39,148 nt of DNA from an uncultured Muribaculaceae bacterium (GCA_910583795.1 CAJTZQ010000010.1:26044-65191), one strand, 5' to 3'; counted from the stretch's first letter, positions 18,476 through 26,637 are shown. A program made the numbers and translations. Notes: a model not told the origin generated them from the letters alone.

Positions 18476-19345
18476 ATGGCAGACATAAAAATAGCGGGAG
18501 TCATGAGGGCAGGCGCCTATTCTCCCAACCATATAGGAAACGATGCGGCAATTTTTAATGCCGCCGCCGAGCATCTGCGTAAGCGCGGATGTGAGGTAAA
18601 CATATACAGTGAAGACAAGTTCAGGGAAATGGAAATTTCTGAACAGATTATCCTCAACATGTGCAGGGAACAAGCCTCGATTGCCAAACTCCAGGCAATG
18701 GAAGATGAGGGACGCCTTGTGATCAATTCCGGGTTCGGGATAGAAAACTGTACACGCGAACGCATGACGCGCATTCTTCTCGGTAATAAAATACCTTATC
18801 CAGACAGTCTCATTGTCAATACGAATGAAAATGTGATTGACGATCTCAAAAACGCAGGCTTTTCCGCATGCTGGATAAAAAGGGGCGATTTCCATGCCAT
18901 GCATAAGGAAGACGTGAGCTATTGTCGTCATCCTGAAGAGGCTCAGGAAGTGCTTCATGAGTATTTCTATCGTGGTATAAAAAGGGCGGTGATCAATCGT
19001 CATCTTGTCGGCGACCTTATTAAATTTTATGGAGTGAGCGGGCAGCCGTTTTTCTATTGGTTCTATCCTTTTGATGAAGGTCACAGCAAATATGGTCATG
19101 AGGCTATCAACGGTAAGAGTCTGGGACTTCCTTTTGATGAGGAGAAACTTAAATCCATGTGTCAGGAAGCGTCGGATATCCTCGACGTAAAGATTTATGG
19201 CGGCGACTGTATTGTGGATAAAGACGGCTCGATTCGCATAATCGACTTCAATGATTGGCCAAGTTTCGCTCCCTGCCGGCAGGAAGCGGCTCCATATATT
19301 GCAAAATGCGTGCTTAATGCAATAAAGAAGTGGAAAAAGAGATGA
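18476..19345 (+). CDS. ATP-grasp-fold protein of unknown substrate in the inositol-lipid cluster
   Basis: A 289-residue protein with an ATP-grasp-like end. The segment YGGDCIVDKDGSIRIIDFNDWPSF carries the expected Mg-ATP ligands D244, D257 and N259 in the D...D-x-N arrangement. A basic patch INRHLVGDLIKFYGV (about 175-189) fits the central strand that contacts nucleotide. The N-terminal 90 residues resemble the preATP-grasp domain. ATP-grasp enzymes are ligases or kinases, and eukaryotic inositol 1,3,4-trisphosphate 5/6-kinases share the fold. In this context it may phosphorylate an inositol compound or ligate an amino acid to the lipid head group; this is inference only. Its stop overlaps the next ATG (ATGA). 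Confidence 0.75.
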   Translation: MADIKIAGVMRAGAYSPNHIGNDAAIFNAAAEHLRKRGCEVNIYSEDKFREMEISEQIILNMCREQASIAKLQAMEDEGRLVINSGFGIENCTRERMTRILLGNKIPYPDSLIVNTNENVIDDLKNAGFSACWIKRGDFHAMHKEDVSYCRHPEEAQEVLHEYFYRGIKRAVINRHLVGDLIKFYGVSGQPFFYWFYPFDEGHSKYGHEAINGKSLGLPFDEEKLKSMCQEASDILDVKIYGGDCIVDKDGSIRIIDFNDWPSFAPCRQEAAPYIAKCVLNAIKKWKKR

Positions 19346-20358
19346 CAGAAGAAGTTACAGTTAAGCAGAATCAGACGATGGCTAACAATAATGACAATTT
19401 GCAGAAGCAGACGCAAGTGGAAGAAACTCCCAAGAAACCGGGATTCAAGGATTCTCTGAAATCTATGGACACTGAAGAGACTTTCGACCTTATTTTCTAT
19501 CGTCCGATAGGATATGCGTGGGCTCTTCTTGCCAAGAAACTCGGAATCACTCCTAATGCCATAACTATAGCGTCGATATTCCTCGGAGTCGGGGCAGGCG
19601 TGGCATTTTATTATAATAACTTTTGGATCAATCTTCTGGGTGTGCTTTTGCTCGTCTGGGCAGACTCTTTCGACAGTGCCGACGGTCAGCTCGCGAGAAT
19701 GACCAAGCAATATTCCCGTATAGGCAGAATTCTTGACGGCGTGAGCGGCGATTTATGGTTTGCAGCAATTTATGTAGCTATATGTCTTCGTGAAAACGTT
19801 ACAAGTGAATTCTTTAGCTCACATCACTGGGTGATCTGGGTGATGGCAATAGTAACCGGTTTCTTCCATGCCACACAGGCGGCAATGGCTGATTATTACA
19901 GGCAGTTCCATCTTTACTTCCTTAAAGGGAAAGAGGGTAGCGAGCTCGACACTGCTTCTGAACTATGGAAACGTTTCCATTCCCTTTCCTGGAAAAAAGA
20001 TTTCTGGCAGAAACTTACGCTTGCATTCTACACCAATTATACTGTCGGACAGGAAAAACGGACTCCATGGATGCAGAAACTCCGCAAGGCTCTTAAAGAG
20101 AAATATGGGAATGAAATTCCTCAGAGTTTCCGCGACGCTTTCCGTGCCAAGAGCAAACCTCTTATGAAATACACAAATATTCTCTCCTTCAACACAAGAA
20201 GTTTCGCTCTGTTTGCCGCTATTCTCATCTTCCGTATGCCGTGGCTCTATTTTGCGTTCGAACTCACTGTGCTCAACGGCGTTTTAATATATATGATGTG
20301 CCGGCATGAAAGAATATGTAAGAATTTTGTGGGCGAACTTTCTGTTAGTCGAAGATAA
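19342..20358 (+). CDS. CDP-alcohol phosphatidyltransferase, probable phosphatidylinositol(-phosphate) synthase
   Basis: A 338-residue membrane enzyme starting at the ATG that overlaps the previous stop by 4 nt (ATGA); a GTG 12 nt upstream is the alternative. The signature D111-x2-D114-G115-x2-A118-R119-x8-G128-x3-D132 is complete. The last aspartate, D137, follows D132 after four residues instead of the usual three. Hydrophobic helices flank the motif at about 70-110 and 140-180, with two more near the C-terminus. A soluble insertion (about 190-280) precedes the last helices. The family joins a CDP-activated lipid or polyol to an alcohol. Together with the MIPS gene it most likely makes a phosphatidylinositol-type lipid, as known from Bacteroides inositol-lipid loci. 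Confidence 0.85.
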   Translation: MTEEVTVKQNQTMANNNDNLQKQTQVEETPKKPGFKDSLKSMDTEETFDLIFYRPIGYAWALLAKKLGITPNAITIASIFLGVGAGVAFYYNNFWINLLGVLLLVWADSFDSADGQLARMTKQYSRIGRILDGVSGDLWFAAIYVAICLRENVTSEFFSSHHWVIWVMAIVTGFFHATQAAMADYYRQFHLYFLKGKEGSELDTASELWKRFHSLSWKKDFWQKLTLAFYTNYTVGQEKRTPWMQKLRKALKEKYGNEIPQSFRDAFRAKSKPLMKYTNILSFNTRSFALFAAILIFRMPWLYFAFELTVLNGVLIYMMCRHERICKNFVGELSVSRR

Positions 20359-20409
20359 ATCTTTCATATTTCAGGCAATTGGTTGTAAGAAATCTAAAAT
20401 TAAGAAATC

Positions 20410-21135
20410 ATGAATATAGATGTCTCCAAAATTAAAGGGATTATTTTCGACTATGGAGGCACACTCGACACGGGTGGCGACCATTGGAGCGAAGTGATCT
20501 GGGCAGCATGGCAACAGGCGGGAGTCGCCGCCGACAAGGCTGAATTCAGAGAAGTGTATGTATATGCCGAGAGAGAACTCGCACGCACTCTTCATATTCT
20601 TCCTCATCATAATTTCCACGATCTTCTTTATATGAAGATGCAGATTGAGCTTCAGCGTCTCACGGAGATGGGGCATTTTGCTCCGGAAGAGGTTGAAGGG
20701 ATGGCAAAAAAGATTGCCGACATATGCTACGCATCTGCCAGGGCATCTGTAGACAAGGCAAAGCCTGTGTTGGATGCGCTTTCAAAAAAATATCCGATGG
20801 TGTTGGTTTCAAATTTCTATGGAAATGTTGAGACCGTTTTGAAAGATTTCGGAATAGATAAATATTTTATCAAGGTGATAGAAAGTGCTGTGGTCGGCGT
20901 GCGCAAACCGGATCCGAAAATATTTACACTCGGAGTTGAGGCTCTCGGCTTGAAACCGGAAGAAGTACTCGTGTTTGGCGACAGCTATTCAAAAGATATC
21001 ATTCCCGCGGAAAAAGCCGGTTGCCAGGCAATGTGGCTCAAAGGGAAGGGATGGACAAAGGAGGAGGACGAAACTCTTCATCCCAACATCATTTCGAGCC
21101 TTGACGAGGCACTCGCGTTTATTGAAGGGGAATAG
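20410..21135 (+). CDS. HAD-superfamily hydrolase, probable lipid or inositol phosphate phosphatase
   Basis: A 241-residue HAD hydrolase of subfamily IA with a helical cap between motifs I and II. Motif I is D14-Y-G-G-T18: the nucleophile D14 is present, but the +2 position, normally the general acid Asp of phosphatases, is Gly16. Motif II is S134 (LVSN), motif III is K166 (RKPDP), and motif IV is G190-D191-S192-x3-D196. In Bacteroides a phosphatase removes phosphate from phosphatidylinositol phosphate to give phosphatidylinositol, and this gene sits where that enzyme would be expected, 51 nt after the phosphatidyltransferase. The missing +2 Asp makes the exact chemistry uncertain. Confidence 0.8.
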   Translation: MNIDVSKIKGIIFDYGGTLDTGGDHWSEVIWAAWQQAGVAADKAEFREVYVYAERELARTLHILPHHNFHDLLYMKMQIELQRLTEMGHFAPEEVEGMAKKIADICYASARASVDKAKPVLDALSKKYPMVLVSNFYGNVETVLKDFGIDKYFIKVIESAVVGVRKPDPKIFTLGVEALGLKPEEVLVFGDSYSKDIIPAEKAGCQAMWLKGKGWTKEEDETLHPNIISSLDEALAFIEGE

Positions 21136-21540
21136 TCTCCATTAAATGCACTGACGACACGATTGGTCAATGCAAAAATATTTGATGTCCGGAATTGGAA
21201 AAAAGCTTGTAAATTTCCAATTCTGGACATTTTGCCTAATTAATATATTTTAATAAAAGTCTTGTAATCGCTTATAATATTAATATAAATTAGCCAAAAT
21301 GACTATCTGTTTAGAATATTTAAGAATTTAGGGGGCGCATTTTTAGCTAAATTACTTTGTGGAATGTAAAAATGCCCGTAATTTTACGCCGCGATTTGAA
21401 AAAGGCGGTAGGTAACCTGTCAAAAAAGACGATTTACTTTAATGTCCCTATAAAATTGCAACCCGAGGAAACCCGGATCAGTCAAGAGATTCCCTATTTT
21501 AGAATCGATCATAATAATAAAAAACATATACAAAGAAATT
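21136..21540. other. 405-nt intergenic region before the inositol-phosphate synthase gene
   Basis: After a strong hairpin (21185-21230) the sequence is very AT-rich (about 21236-21300). TTACTTTG at 21352-21359 resembles a -7 box with one mismatch; no TTG stands at the right distance, so the promoter is doubtful. If used, the leader would be about 175 nt. I recognise no riboswitch. A short open frame here has no start context and no family resemblance. Confidence 0.5.
21185..21233. terminator. Strong hairpin closing the nucleotidyltransferase-to-HAD operon
   Basis: A 17-bp stem: the 5' arm 21185-21201 (ATGTCCGGAATTGGAAA) pairs with 21214-21230, with a single G-T, around a 12-nt loop. Only four T follow on the plus strand, so it may end transcription weakly or act as an mRNA-stabilising end. 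Confidence 0.6.
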
Positions 21541-22878
21541 ATGACAACACAGAAAGCTGAAGCACCTAAAGGAAAACTTGGTGTGCTTGTAGTAGGCCTT
21601 GGTGCCGTATCCACAACATTCATGACGGGCGTGCTTATGGCGCGCAAGGGCCTTGCAAAGCCTGTCGGCTCAATGACACAGTATGACAAAATCCGCGTCG
21701 GTCAGGGTGCGGACAAGAAATATCTTCATTATAAAGACATAGTTCCAATCGCGGATCTAAATGATATAGTATTTGGTTCATGGGATGTTTATCCGGCAAA
21801 CGCATATCAGTCGGCTATGCATGCCGAGGTGCTTAAGGAAAAAGACATCGAGCCGGTGGCAGACGAACTTATGGATATCAAGCCTATGCCGGCTGCGTTC
21901 GACCCGAACTACGCCAAACGTCTCCATGGTGACAATGTTAAGACCGGTAGCCGCTGGGAACTTGTGGAGCAGCTACGCGAAGATATCCGCAACTTCAAGA
22001 AAGAGACGGGTGTTGAGCGTGTGGTAGTGCTTTGGGCGGCTTCTACCGAAGTTTATGTGCCGATTGATGAAAATGTGCACTACACTCTCGCACAGCTAGA
22101 GAAAGCCATGAAGGATGACGACAAGGAACATATCGCACCATCTATGTGCTATGCTTATGCAGCGCTTTCAGAGGGATGCCCCTTCATCATGGGTGCCCCC
22201 AACACAACTGTCGATATTCCTGCAATGTGGGAACTTGCTGAGAAGACCAAGATGCCTATCGCCGGCAAAGACTTCAAGACAGGTCAGACTCTTGTGAAGT
22301 CAGGTTTCGCCCCCATTATCGGTACTCGTTGCCTTGGTCTTGACGGTTGGTTCTCTACAAATATCCTTGGAAACCGCGATGGTCTTGTGCTCGACGAGCC
22401 TGCCAACTTCCGTACAAAAGAGGTCAGCAAGCTTTCCACTCTCGAATCTATACTTGTGGCTGAAGATCAGCCTGATCTCTACGGCCGAAACTGCGGAGGA
22501 GAAGGCAATGACCACGACGGATACTACCACAAGGTGCGTATCAACTACTATCCTCCACGCAACGACAATAAAGAGGGCTGGGACAATATCGACATCTTCG
22601 GCTGGATGGGATATCCGATGCAGATCAAGATAAATTTCCTTTGCCGCGACTCTATCCTCGCAGCTCCTCTCTGTCTTGACCTCGTGCTTCTAAGCGACCT
22701 CGCTGCACGTGCGGGCCGCTATGGAATCCAGCGTTTCCTCAGCTTCTTCCTCAAGAGCCCGATGCACGATTATACCAAGGGCGAGGTTCCGGTGAATCAT
22801 CTTTTCCAGCAATATGTGATGCTGAAAAACGCTATTCGCGAGATGGGAGGCTATGAGGCGGACGAACCTATCGACTGA
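21541..22878 (+). CDS. ino1: myo-inositol-phosphate synthase
   Basis: A 445-residue enzyme that converts glucose 6-phosphate to myo-inositol phosphate with a tightly bound NAD. Seen: the Rossmann loop VLVVGLGAVSTT (about residues 14-25); the internal block EGCPFIMGAPNTTVDIPAM; the lysine-rich catalytic region AGKDFKTGQT; and GTRCLGLDGWFSTNILGNRDG, matching the S-x-N-x-LGN-x-DG block of this family. The length fits the longer bacterial form rather than the roughly 370-residue actinobacterial or archaeal one. It stands behind a hairpin and an AT-rich gap, so it may be transcribed separately from the other inositol-lipid genes, and it ends in a strong terminator. Confidence 0.93.
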   Translation: MTTQKAEAPKGKLGVLVVGLGAVSTTFMTGVLMARKGLAKPVGSMTQYDKIRVGQGADKKYLHYKDIVPIADLNDIVFGSWDVYPANAYQSAMHAEVLKEKDIEPVADELMDIKPMPAAFDPNYAKRLHGDNVKTGSRWELVEQLREDIRNFKKETGVERVVVLWAASTEVYVPIDENVHYTLAQLEKAMKDDDKEHIAPSMCYAYAALSEGCPFIMGAPNTTVDIPAMWELAEKTKMPIAGKDFKTGQTLVKSGFAPIIGTRCLGLDGWFSTNILGNRDGLVLDEPANFRTKEVSKLSTLESILVAEDQPDLYGRNCGGEGNDHDGYYHKVRINYYPPRNDNKEGWDNIDIFGWMGYPMQIKINFLCRDSILAAPLCLDLVLLSDLAARAGRYGIQRFLSFFLKSPMHDYTKGEVPVNHLFQQYVMLKNAIREMGGYEADEPID

Positions 22879-22918
22879 TCATTCACACGTGGCATTGCCA
22901 CAATAATGTAATATTAAG

Positions 22919-22960
22919 ACGGGGCGACACGTTTATAAGACGTGTCGCCCCGTTTATTTT
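22919..22960 (+). terminator. Intrinsic terminator after myo-inositol-phosphate synthase
   Basis: A perfect 14-bp stem (ACGGGGCGACACGT at 22919-22932 with 22940-22953), a 7-nt loop, and TTTATTTTT after it. It is the clearest terminator in the window. Confidence 0.93.
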
Positions 22961-22973
22961 TCGGCACAATATA

Positions 22974-23960
22974 ATGTCTCATGAATGGATGTATATCGAT
23001 TCCATCGAATTTTGCATAATGAACAATAATTCTAAACTGAAAATCTGCATAAAGACCATTTCTCATATAATAAATGAAAAAAAATATAGGCGCAAATGGT
23101 TTGACAATAAGGAAGAGGAGACTAAATTTATTGGCTTGATCAGCTGTGTTGACGGACGGATGCAACATGGTGGGATGTGCGACAGATTTAAGGGAATCGT
23201 CTCCACATACTGTTTTTGTAAGATGCATTCTTTGCCATTCCGGATAAACTATACCTGTCCGTTTGATCTTGAAGACTATCTTGCCCCCAATTTTTACGAC
23301 TGGAGATTAAAAGAAGGGGAATACTCCACATCATATCAGAATGCCGAAGTTTTGAGATTGACAGGAGAACCTGATCCATGGCGCTATAGAGTTCCGAAAA
23401 CAACGCAGATTCACGTATATGCCAATCGTGATTCTGTGAAACTTCAAGATCCTGAAGCGGATTGGGGTAGTCTTTTCAAGGAACTGTTCCGACCTGCTCC
23501 TGTCCTAAAAAAAGAACTGGATTCATTGGACTTCGGAAATTATATTGCTCTGGTATTTAGATTCCAAAATAAATTAGGAGATTTTAAGGAATATGGCTGT
23601 CTCCCTTTTCCGGAAGAAGAGAGACAGGCTCTTATAAAGAAATGTGTTGACGCTGTTAAAGATATGCATGTCAGATTTCCGGATTTCAATTTGTTGGTGA
23701 CTTCGGATAGTACTTTGTTTCTTAAAGAGGTGAGATCCTTTAACTATGTTAAGATTATTTCAGGCGACAGAGTGCACATAGATTCAAAGTCTGAAAATAT
23801 ACAAAATGATGCCTTTATAAAGTCGTTTGTGGATTTCTATATGATCTCTGAGGCGGAAAGAGTGTATTGTATCGGCACTAAGGATATGTATCCTTCTGAA
23901 TTTCCAATGTATGCCGCAAAACTTAACAACCGTCACTTTGAACGTATCTTAATATCTTGA
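22974..23960 (+). CDS. Putative glycosyltransferase, fucosyltransferase-like
   Basis: A protein of up to 328 residues. The stretch GGMCDRFKGIVSTYCF, followed by a polar strand and then L-A-P-N-F-Y-D-W (about residues 65-115), resembles the G-x-GDR-x-x-GI...Y...P-N-x-x-W plan of NodZ/fucosyltransferase-like GT-B enzymes found in surface-glycan loci. The C-terminal half has a possible nucleotide-sugar-binding region around LLVTSDSTLFLKEV. I am not certain of the family. The start is also uncertain: ATGs at 22974, 22989 and 23019 are all possible, the last giving 313 residues and a more natural N-terminus (M-N-N-N-S-K). I see no promoter between the preceding terminator and the gene. Confidence 0.55.
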   Translation: MSHEWMYIDSIEFCIMNNNSKLKICIKTISHIINEKKYRRKWFDNKEEETKFIGLISCVDGRMQHGGMCDRFKGIVSTYCFCKMHSLPFRINYTCPFDLEDYLAPNFYDWRLKEGEYSTSYQNAEVLRLTGEPDPWRYRVPKTTQIHVYANRDSVKLQDPEADWGSLFKELFRPAPVLKKELDSLDFGNYIALVFRFQNKLGDFKEYGCLPFPEEERQALIKKCVDAVKDMHVRFPDFNLLVTSDSTLFLKEVRSFNYVKIISGDRVHIDSKSENIQNDAFIKSFVDFYMISEAERVYCIGTKDMYPSEFPMYAAKLNNRHFERILIS

Positions 23961-23985
23961 TACAGACTATGTGTCTTGATGTAAT

Positions 23986-24016
23986 TTGCAAACAAAGGAA
24001 TTAGTTGCTATCTTTG
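23986..24016 (+). promoter_or_regulatory. Promoter of trmD and the following glycosyltransferase
   Basis: TTG at 23986-23988 and TATCTTTG at 24009-24016 with a 20-nt spacer; transcription should start near 24022, 27 nt before the trmD ATG. Confidence 0.75.
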
Positions 24017-24048
24017 CATAAACAATTGTAATGTAGTTACCCATAATA

Positions 24049-24729
24049 ATGCGGATCGATATATTGACAGTGTTGCCGGAGATGTTTGAGTCTCCATTGG
24101 GATGTTCTATCTTGAAGCGTGCCCAAGACGGCGGGCTTGCTGAGATTGTGGTTCATAATTTGCGTGACTATACCACTGACAAGCATCGTAAAGTGGATGA
24201 TTACCCTTTCGGAGGGGAGGCGGGCATGGTGATGAAAGTGCAGCCTATTGAGGCTTGCATCAATGCCTTGAAAAAGGAGAGGGAGTATGACGAGGTTATA
24301 TTCACATCTCCCGACGGCGAGACTTTTAATCAGAAAATGGCGAATGGCTTGTCGATGGCAGGAAATCTGATTATTCTTTGCGGACATTATAAGGGAGTCG
24401 ATTATCGCATCCGTGAGCATTTGGTGACTAAAGAGATATCTATCGGAGACTATGTCTTGACCGGGGGTGAACTCCCGGCGCTTGTAATGACCGATGCAAT
24501 TGTGCGTCTTATTCCCGGAGCTATAGGCGATGAACAGTCAGCTTTGTCTGATTCATTCCAGGATGATTTACTTGCTCCGCCGATCTATACCCGTCCCGCG
24601 GACTACAACGGATGGAAAGTGCCTGAAATTCTTCTTTCGGGACATGAAGCGAAAATCGCTGAATGGCGACACGAACAAAGTCTTGAGCGCACACAACGTC
24701 TTCGTCCCGACCTTCTTGACGGACAATAA
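24049..24729 (+). CDS. trmD: tRNA (guanine-37-N1) methyltransferase
   Basis: A 226-residue SPOUT methyltransferase that methylates G37 next to the anticodon of tRNAs reading CUN, CCN and CGG codons, preventing frameshifts. Seen: the N-terminal M-R-I-D-I-L-T-V-L-P-E-M-F; the D-D-x-P-F-G-G-x-x-G-M motif; the trefoil-knot SAM site LCGHYKGVDYRI with S-I-G-D-Y-V-L-T-G-G-E-L; and a C-terminal helical region ending in ERTQRLRPDLL. Length is normal. In many bacteria trmD sits with rpsP, rimM and rplS; here it stands alone and is followed 17 nt later by a glycosyltransferase gene. Confidence 0.96.
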   Translation: MRIDILTVLPEMFESPLGCSILKRAQDGGLAEIVVHNLRDYTTDKHRKVDDYPFGGEAGMVMKVQPIEACINALKKEREYDEVIFTSPDGETFNQKMANGLSMAGNLIILCGHYKGVDYRIREHLVTKEISIGDYVLTGGELPALVMTDAIVRLIPGAIGDEQSALSDSFQDDLLAPPIYTRPADYNGWKVPEILLSGHEAKIAEWRHEQSLERTQRLRPDLLDGQ

Positions 24730-24746
24730 TCCTTTATTAAAAAATA

Positions 24747-25544
24747 ATGGACACCATAATGCACCCAAAAAAGGAAGAGGTAATAGTCTCATTGACTTCA
24801 TTTCCCGCTGCCATATCATACGTTGTCCCGACAGTAAAGTCATTACTTGCCGGATCAGTGCTCCCGGATAAGATTGTGCTATATCTAACGATGTCACAAT
24901 TCGAAGAGGGAAAGATTCCGGAGAATTTGAAGGAATTGGCGGACAATAATCCGATTTTCGAAATCAGGAATTATGACAGTGAGATCAGGTCGTATCGCAA
25001 ACTTATTCCGGCATTGAAGGATTTCTCGGATGCCGTGATAGTGACTGTGGACGATGACGTGAATTATCATAGAGACATGTTGAAAGATCTCCTTGAACTA
25101 CACGACAGGATTCCCGATTGCATTCTCGCGCACAGGGCAAAACTTATGAAGCCGGGGGCGCCGTATAAGAAATGGCGTAAATACAGATGGTATCATTTCC
25201 TTTTTAAGAAAATCCATGCAGGGTTTAAAAATATTCAGACAGGGGTGGGAGGAGTGCTGTATCCTCCTCATTCATTGAGGAAGGATATGCTCGATGAGAA
25301 ATTATTTAGGGAGATAGCACCAACTACCGACGATATATGGTTTTGGGCGGCGGCGGTCGCCAACAATAGAAAGATAGTGCCGGTTCCGTTCGGGCATAAC
25401 AAGCCGAAAGGAGTGGGCAAACCAAAGGAATTGTCTTTGAAGACTGTAAATTTCAAATCGGGAACAGACCGCAACACTGCTGTCTTACATGCGATACTTG
25501 GAAAGTTTCCAGATATAAATAGGAAAATAGATAAAGAAGCTTGA
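24747..25544 (+). CDS. Glycosyltransferase, GT-A fold
   Basis: A 265-residue protein with a clear GT-A metal motif D102-D-D104 (VTVDDDVNYH). It opens with V-I-V-S-L-T-S-F-P-A, a first strand frequent in lipopolysaccharide or capsule glycosyltransferases, then a stretch around 70-92 of the D-x-E-x-RSY-x-K type (Y-D-S-E-I-R-S-Y-R-K). A late T-T-D-D-I-W-F-W-A-A motif (about 193-202) fits the catalytic Asp region. No membrane helices. It follows trmD by 17 nt and is probably co-transcribed. The sugar donor and acceptor are unknown. The start could be 12 nt later (second Met). Confidence 0.8.
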   Translation: MDTIMHPKKEEVIVSLTSFPAAISYVVPTVKSLLAGSVLPDKIVLYLTMSQFEEGKIPENLKELADNNPIFEIRNYDSEIRSYRKLIPALKDFSDAVIVTVDDDVNYHRDMLKDLLELHDRIPDCILAHRAKLMKPGAPYKKWRKYRWYHFLFKKIHAGFKNIQTGVGGVLYPPHSLRKDMLDEKLFREIAPTTDDIWFWAAAVANNRKIVPVPFGHNKPKGVGKPKELSLKTVNFKSGTDRNTAVLHAILGKFPDINRKIDKEA

Positions 25545-25629
25545 CATAACTACTTCCTTTTTATGTTATATGTCAAAATAATTTGAGAGTTATTATAATC
25601 CCGAATCTATAATATAAATTATATTCCAG

Positions 25630-26637
25630 ATGAACCCGGAAATATCAGTGATTATCCCCGTTTACAAAGTAGAGAAGTATCTCAAGAAATGTCTTGAATC
25701 GGTGAGAAACCAGACTTTTACCGATTGGGAATGTATATTGGTTGATGATGGTTCTCCAGATGGCTCGGGTAGTATTTGTGATGAATTTGCACGCGAAGAC
25801 AGTCGTTTCCGTGTCATCCATCGTCAGAATGGCGGCCAATCAGCAGCAAGAAACGATGGTTTGAAGGTTTGCAGAGGAAAATATATTAGTTTTGTGGATT
25901 CTGATGATGTCTTATATGAAAATTATCTTAGCCGCTTGCTCGAGCTTCTTGTCAGCCATGATGCTGATGTGTCCCAGATAAGCATGAGTATAATGTTTAC
26001 TACGTTTAAAAGACAGAAGCATCTCGTAGGATCTATCACGGAATTGGATAGAGGAAGGCTTGCGAAAGAAATTTTACGTGGTAAATTGGTTCCAAGCTAT
26101 CCATGGAATAAGCTTTTCAAAAGAGAAGTGATAGATTCACCTTATAAAGAGGGAATGGTTTATGAAGATATTTATACTCTTGCGGATTGGTCTAAAAATA
26201 TTCATAAAATGGTCATTTCTCCGGAAACGCTGTATTATTACCGACAAAGAAGAAGCAGTACGATGCATATAGACAAGGTAAAAAACAGGCATGATTATCT
26301 GAAAGCTATTGTCCATCAGGTTGATGTCCTGAAAAATATGGAGCCCGAAACAGTGTCGGATGATATGGCGGCTAAATGCCTGTGGAAAGGTGTAATACAT
26401 GCTGCAAAGAAGATGGCTCGTAATATAAAATCTCCCCAGGAGAGATATGAGGCTGTCTGCAAGGTGGTTGAGATAGCTGGGAATAAATATCCCGGTAAAC
26501 TAAGTAATTTAGGTTTGAAGAAATGGTTTAGGTCCAATCTGCTGTTGAAAAATCCAGCTGCATTTATCAGGCTGATGAGATTTGTCAATCTTTTTGATTT
26601 TCATAAGCAACATTCAGACGCTCATTTATTTGACTAA
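25630..26637 (+). CDS. Family 2 glycosyltransferase
   Basis: A 335-residue classical GT2 enzyme. The N-terminal ISVIIPVYKVEKYL strand, the VDDGSPDGS motif (about residues 39-47), the QSAARNDGL acceptor-side motif (about 72-80) and the metal-binding D90-S-D92-D93 are all in place. The C-terminal 120 residues are helical and specific to this protein. Such enzymes build surface polysaccharides or lipopolysaccharide side chains. There is an 85-nt gap to the preceding glycosyltransferase, and no full promoter is visible there. Confidence 0.92.
   Translation: MNPEISVIIPVYKVEKYLKKCLESVRNQTFTDWECILVDDGSPDGSGSICDEFAREDSRFRVIHRQNGGQSAARNDGLKVCRGKYISFVDSDDVLYENYLSRLLELLVSHDADVSQISMSIMFTTFKRQKHLVGSITELDRGRLAKEILRGKLVPSYPWNKLFKREVIDSPYKEGMVYEDIYTLADWSKNIHKMVISPETLYYYRQRRSSTMHIDKVKNRHDYLKAIVHQVDVLKNMEPETVSDDMAAKCLWKGVIHAAKKMARNIKSPQERYEAVCKVVEIAGNKYPGKLSNLGLKKWFRSNLLLKNPAAFIRLMRFVNLFDFHKQHSDAHLFD

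Noticed and set aside
18284..19099. Minus-strand open frame (271 codons) opposite the nucleotidyltransferase and ATP-grasp genes
   Set aside because: Rich in His, Cys and Phe, no domain recognisable, and it overlaps two well-supported coupled genes.
21357..21560. Small open frame in the leader of inositol-phosphate synthase
   Set aside because: It overlaps the true start of the synthase, lacks a start context and resembles no protein.
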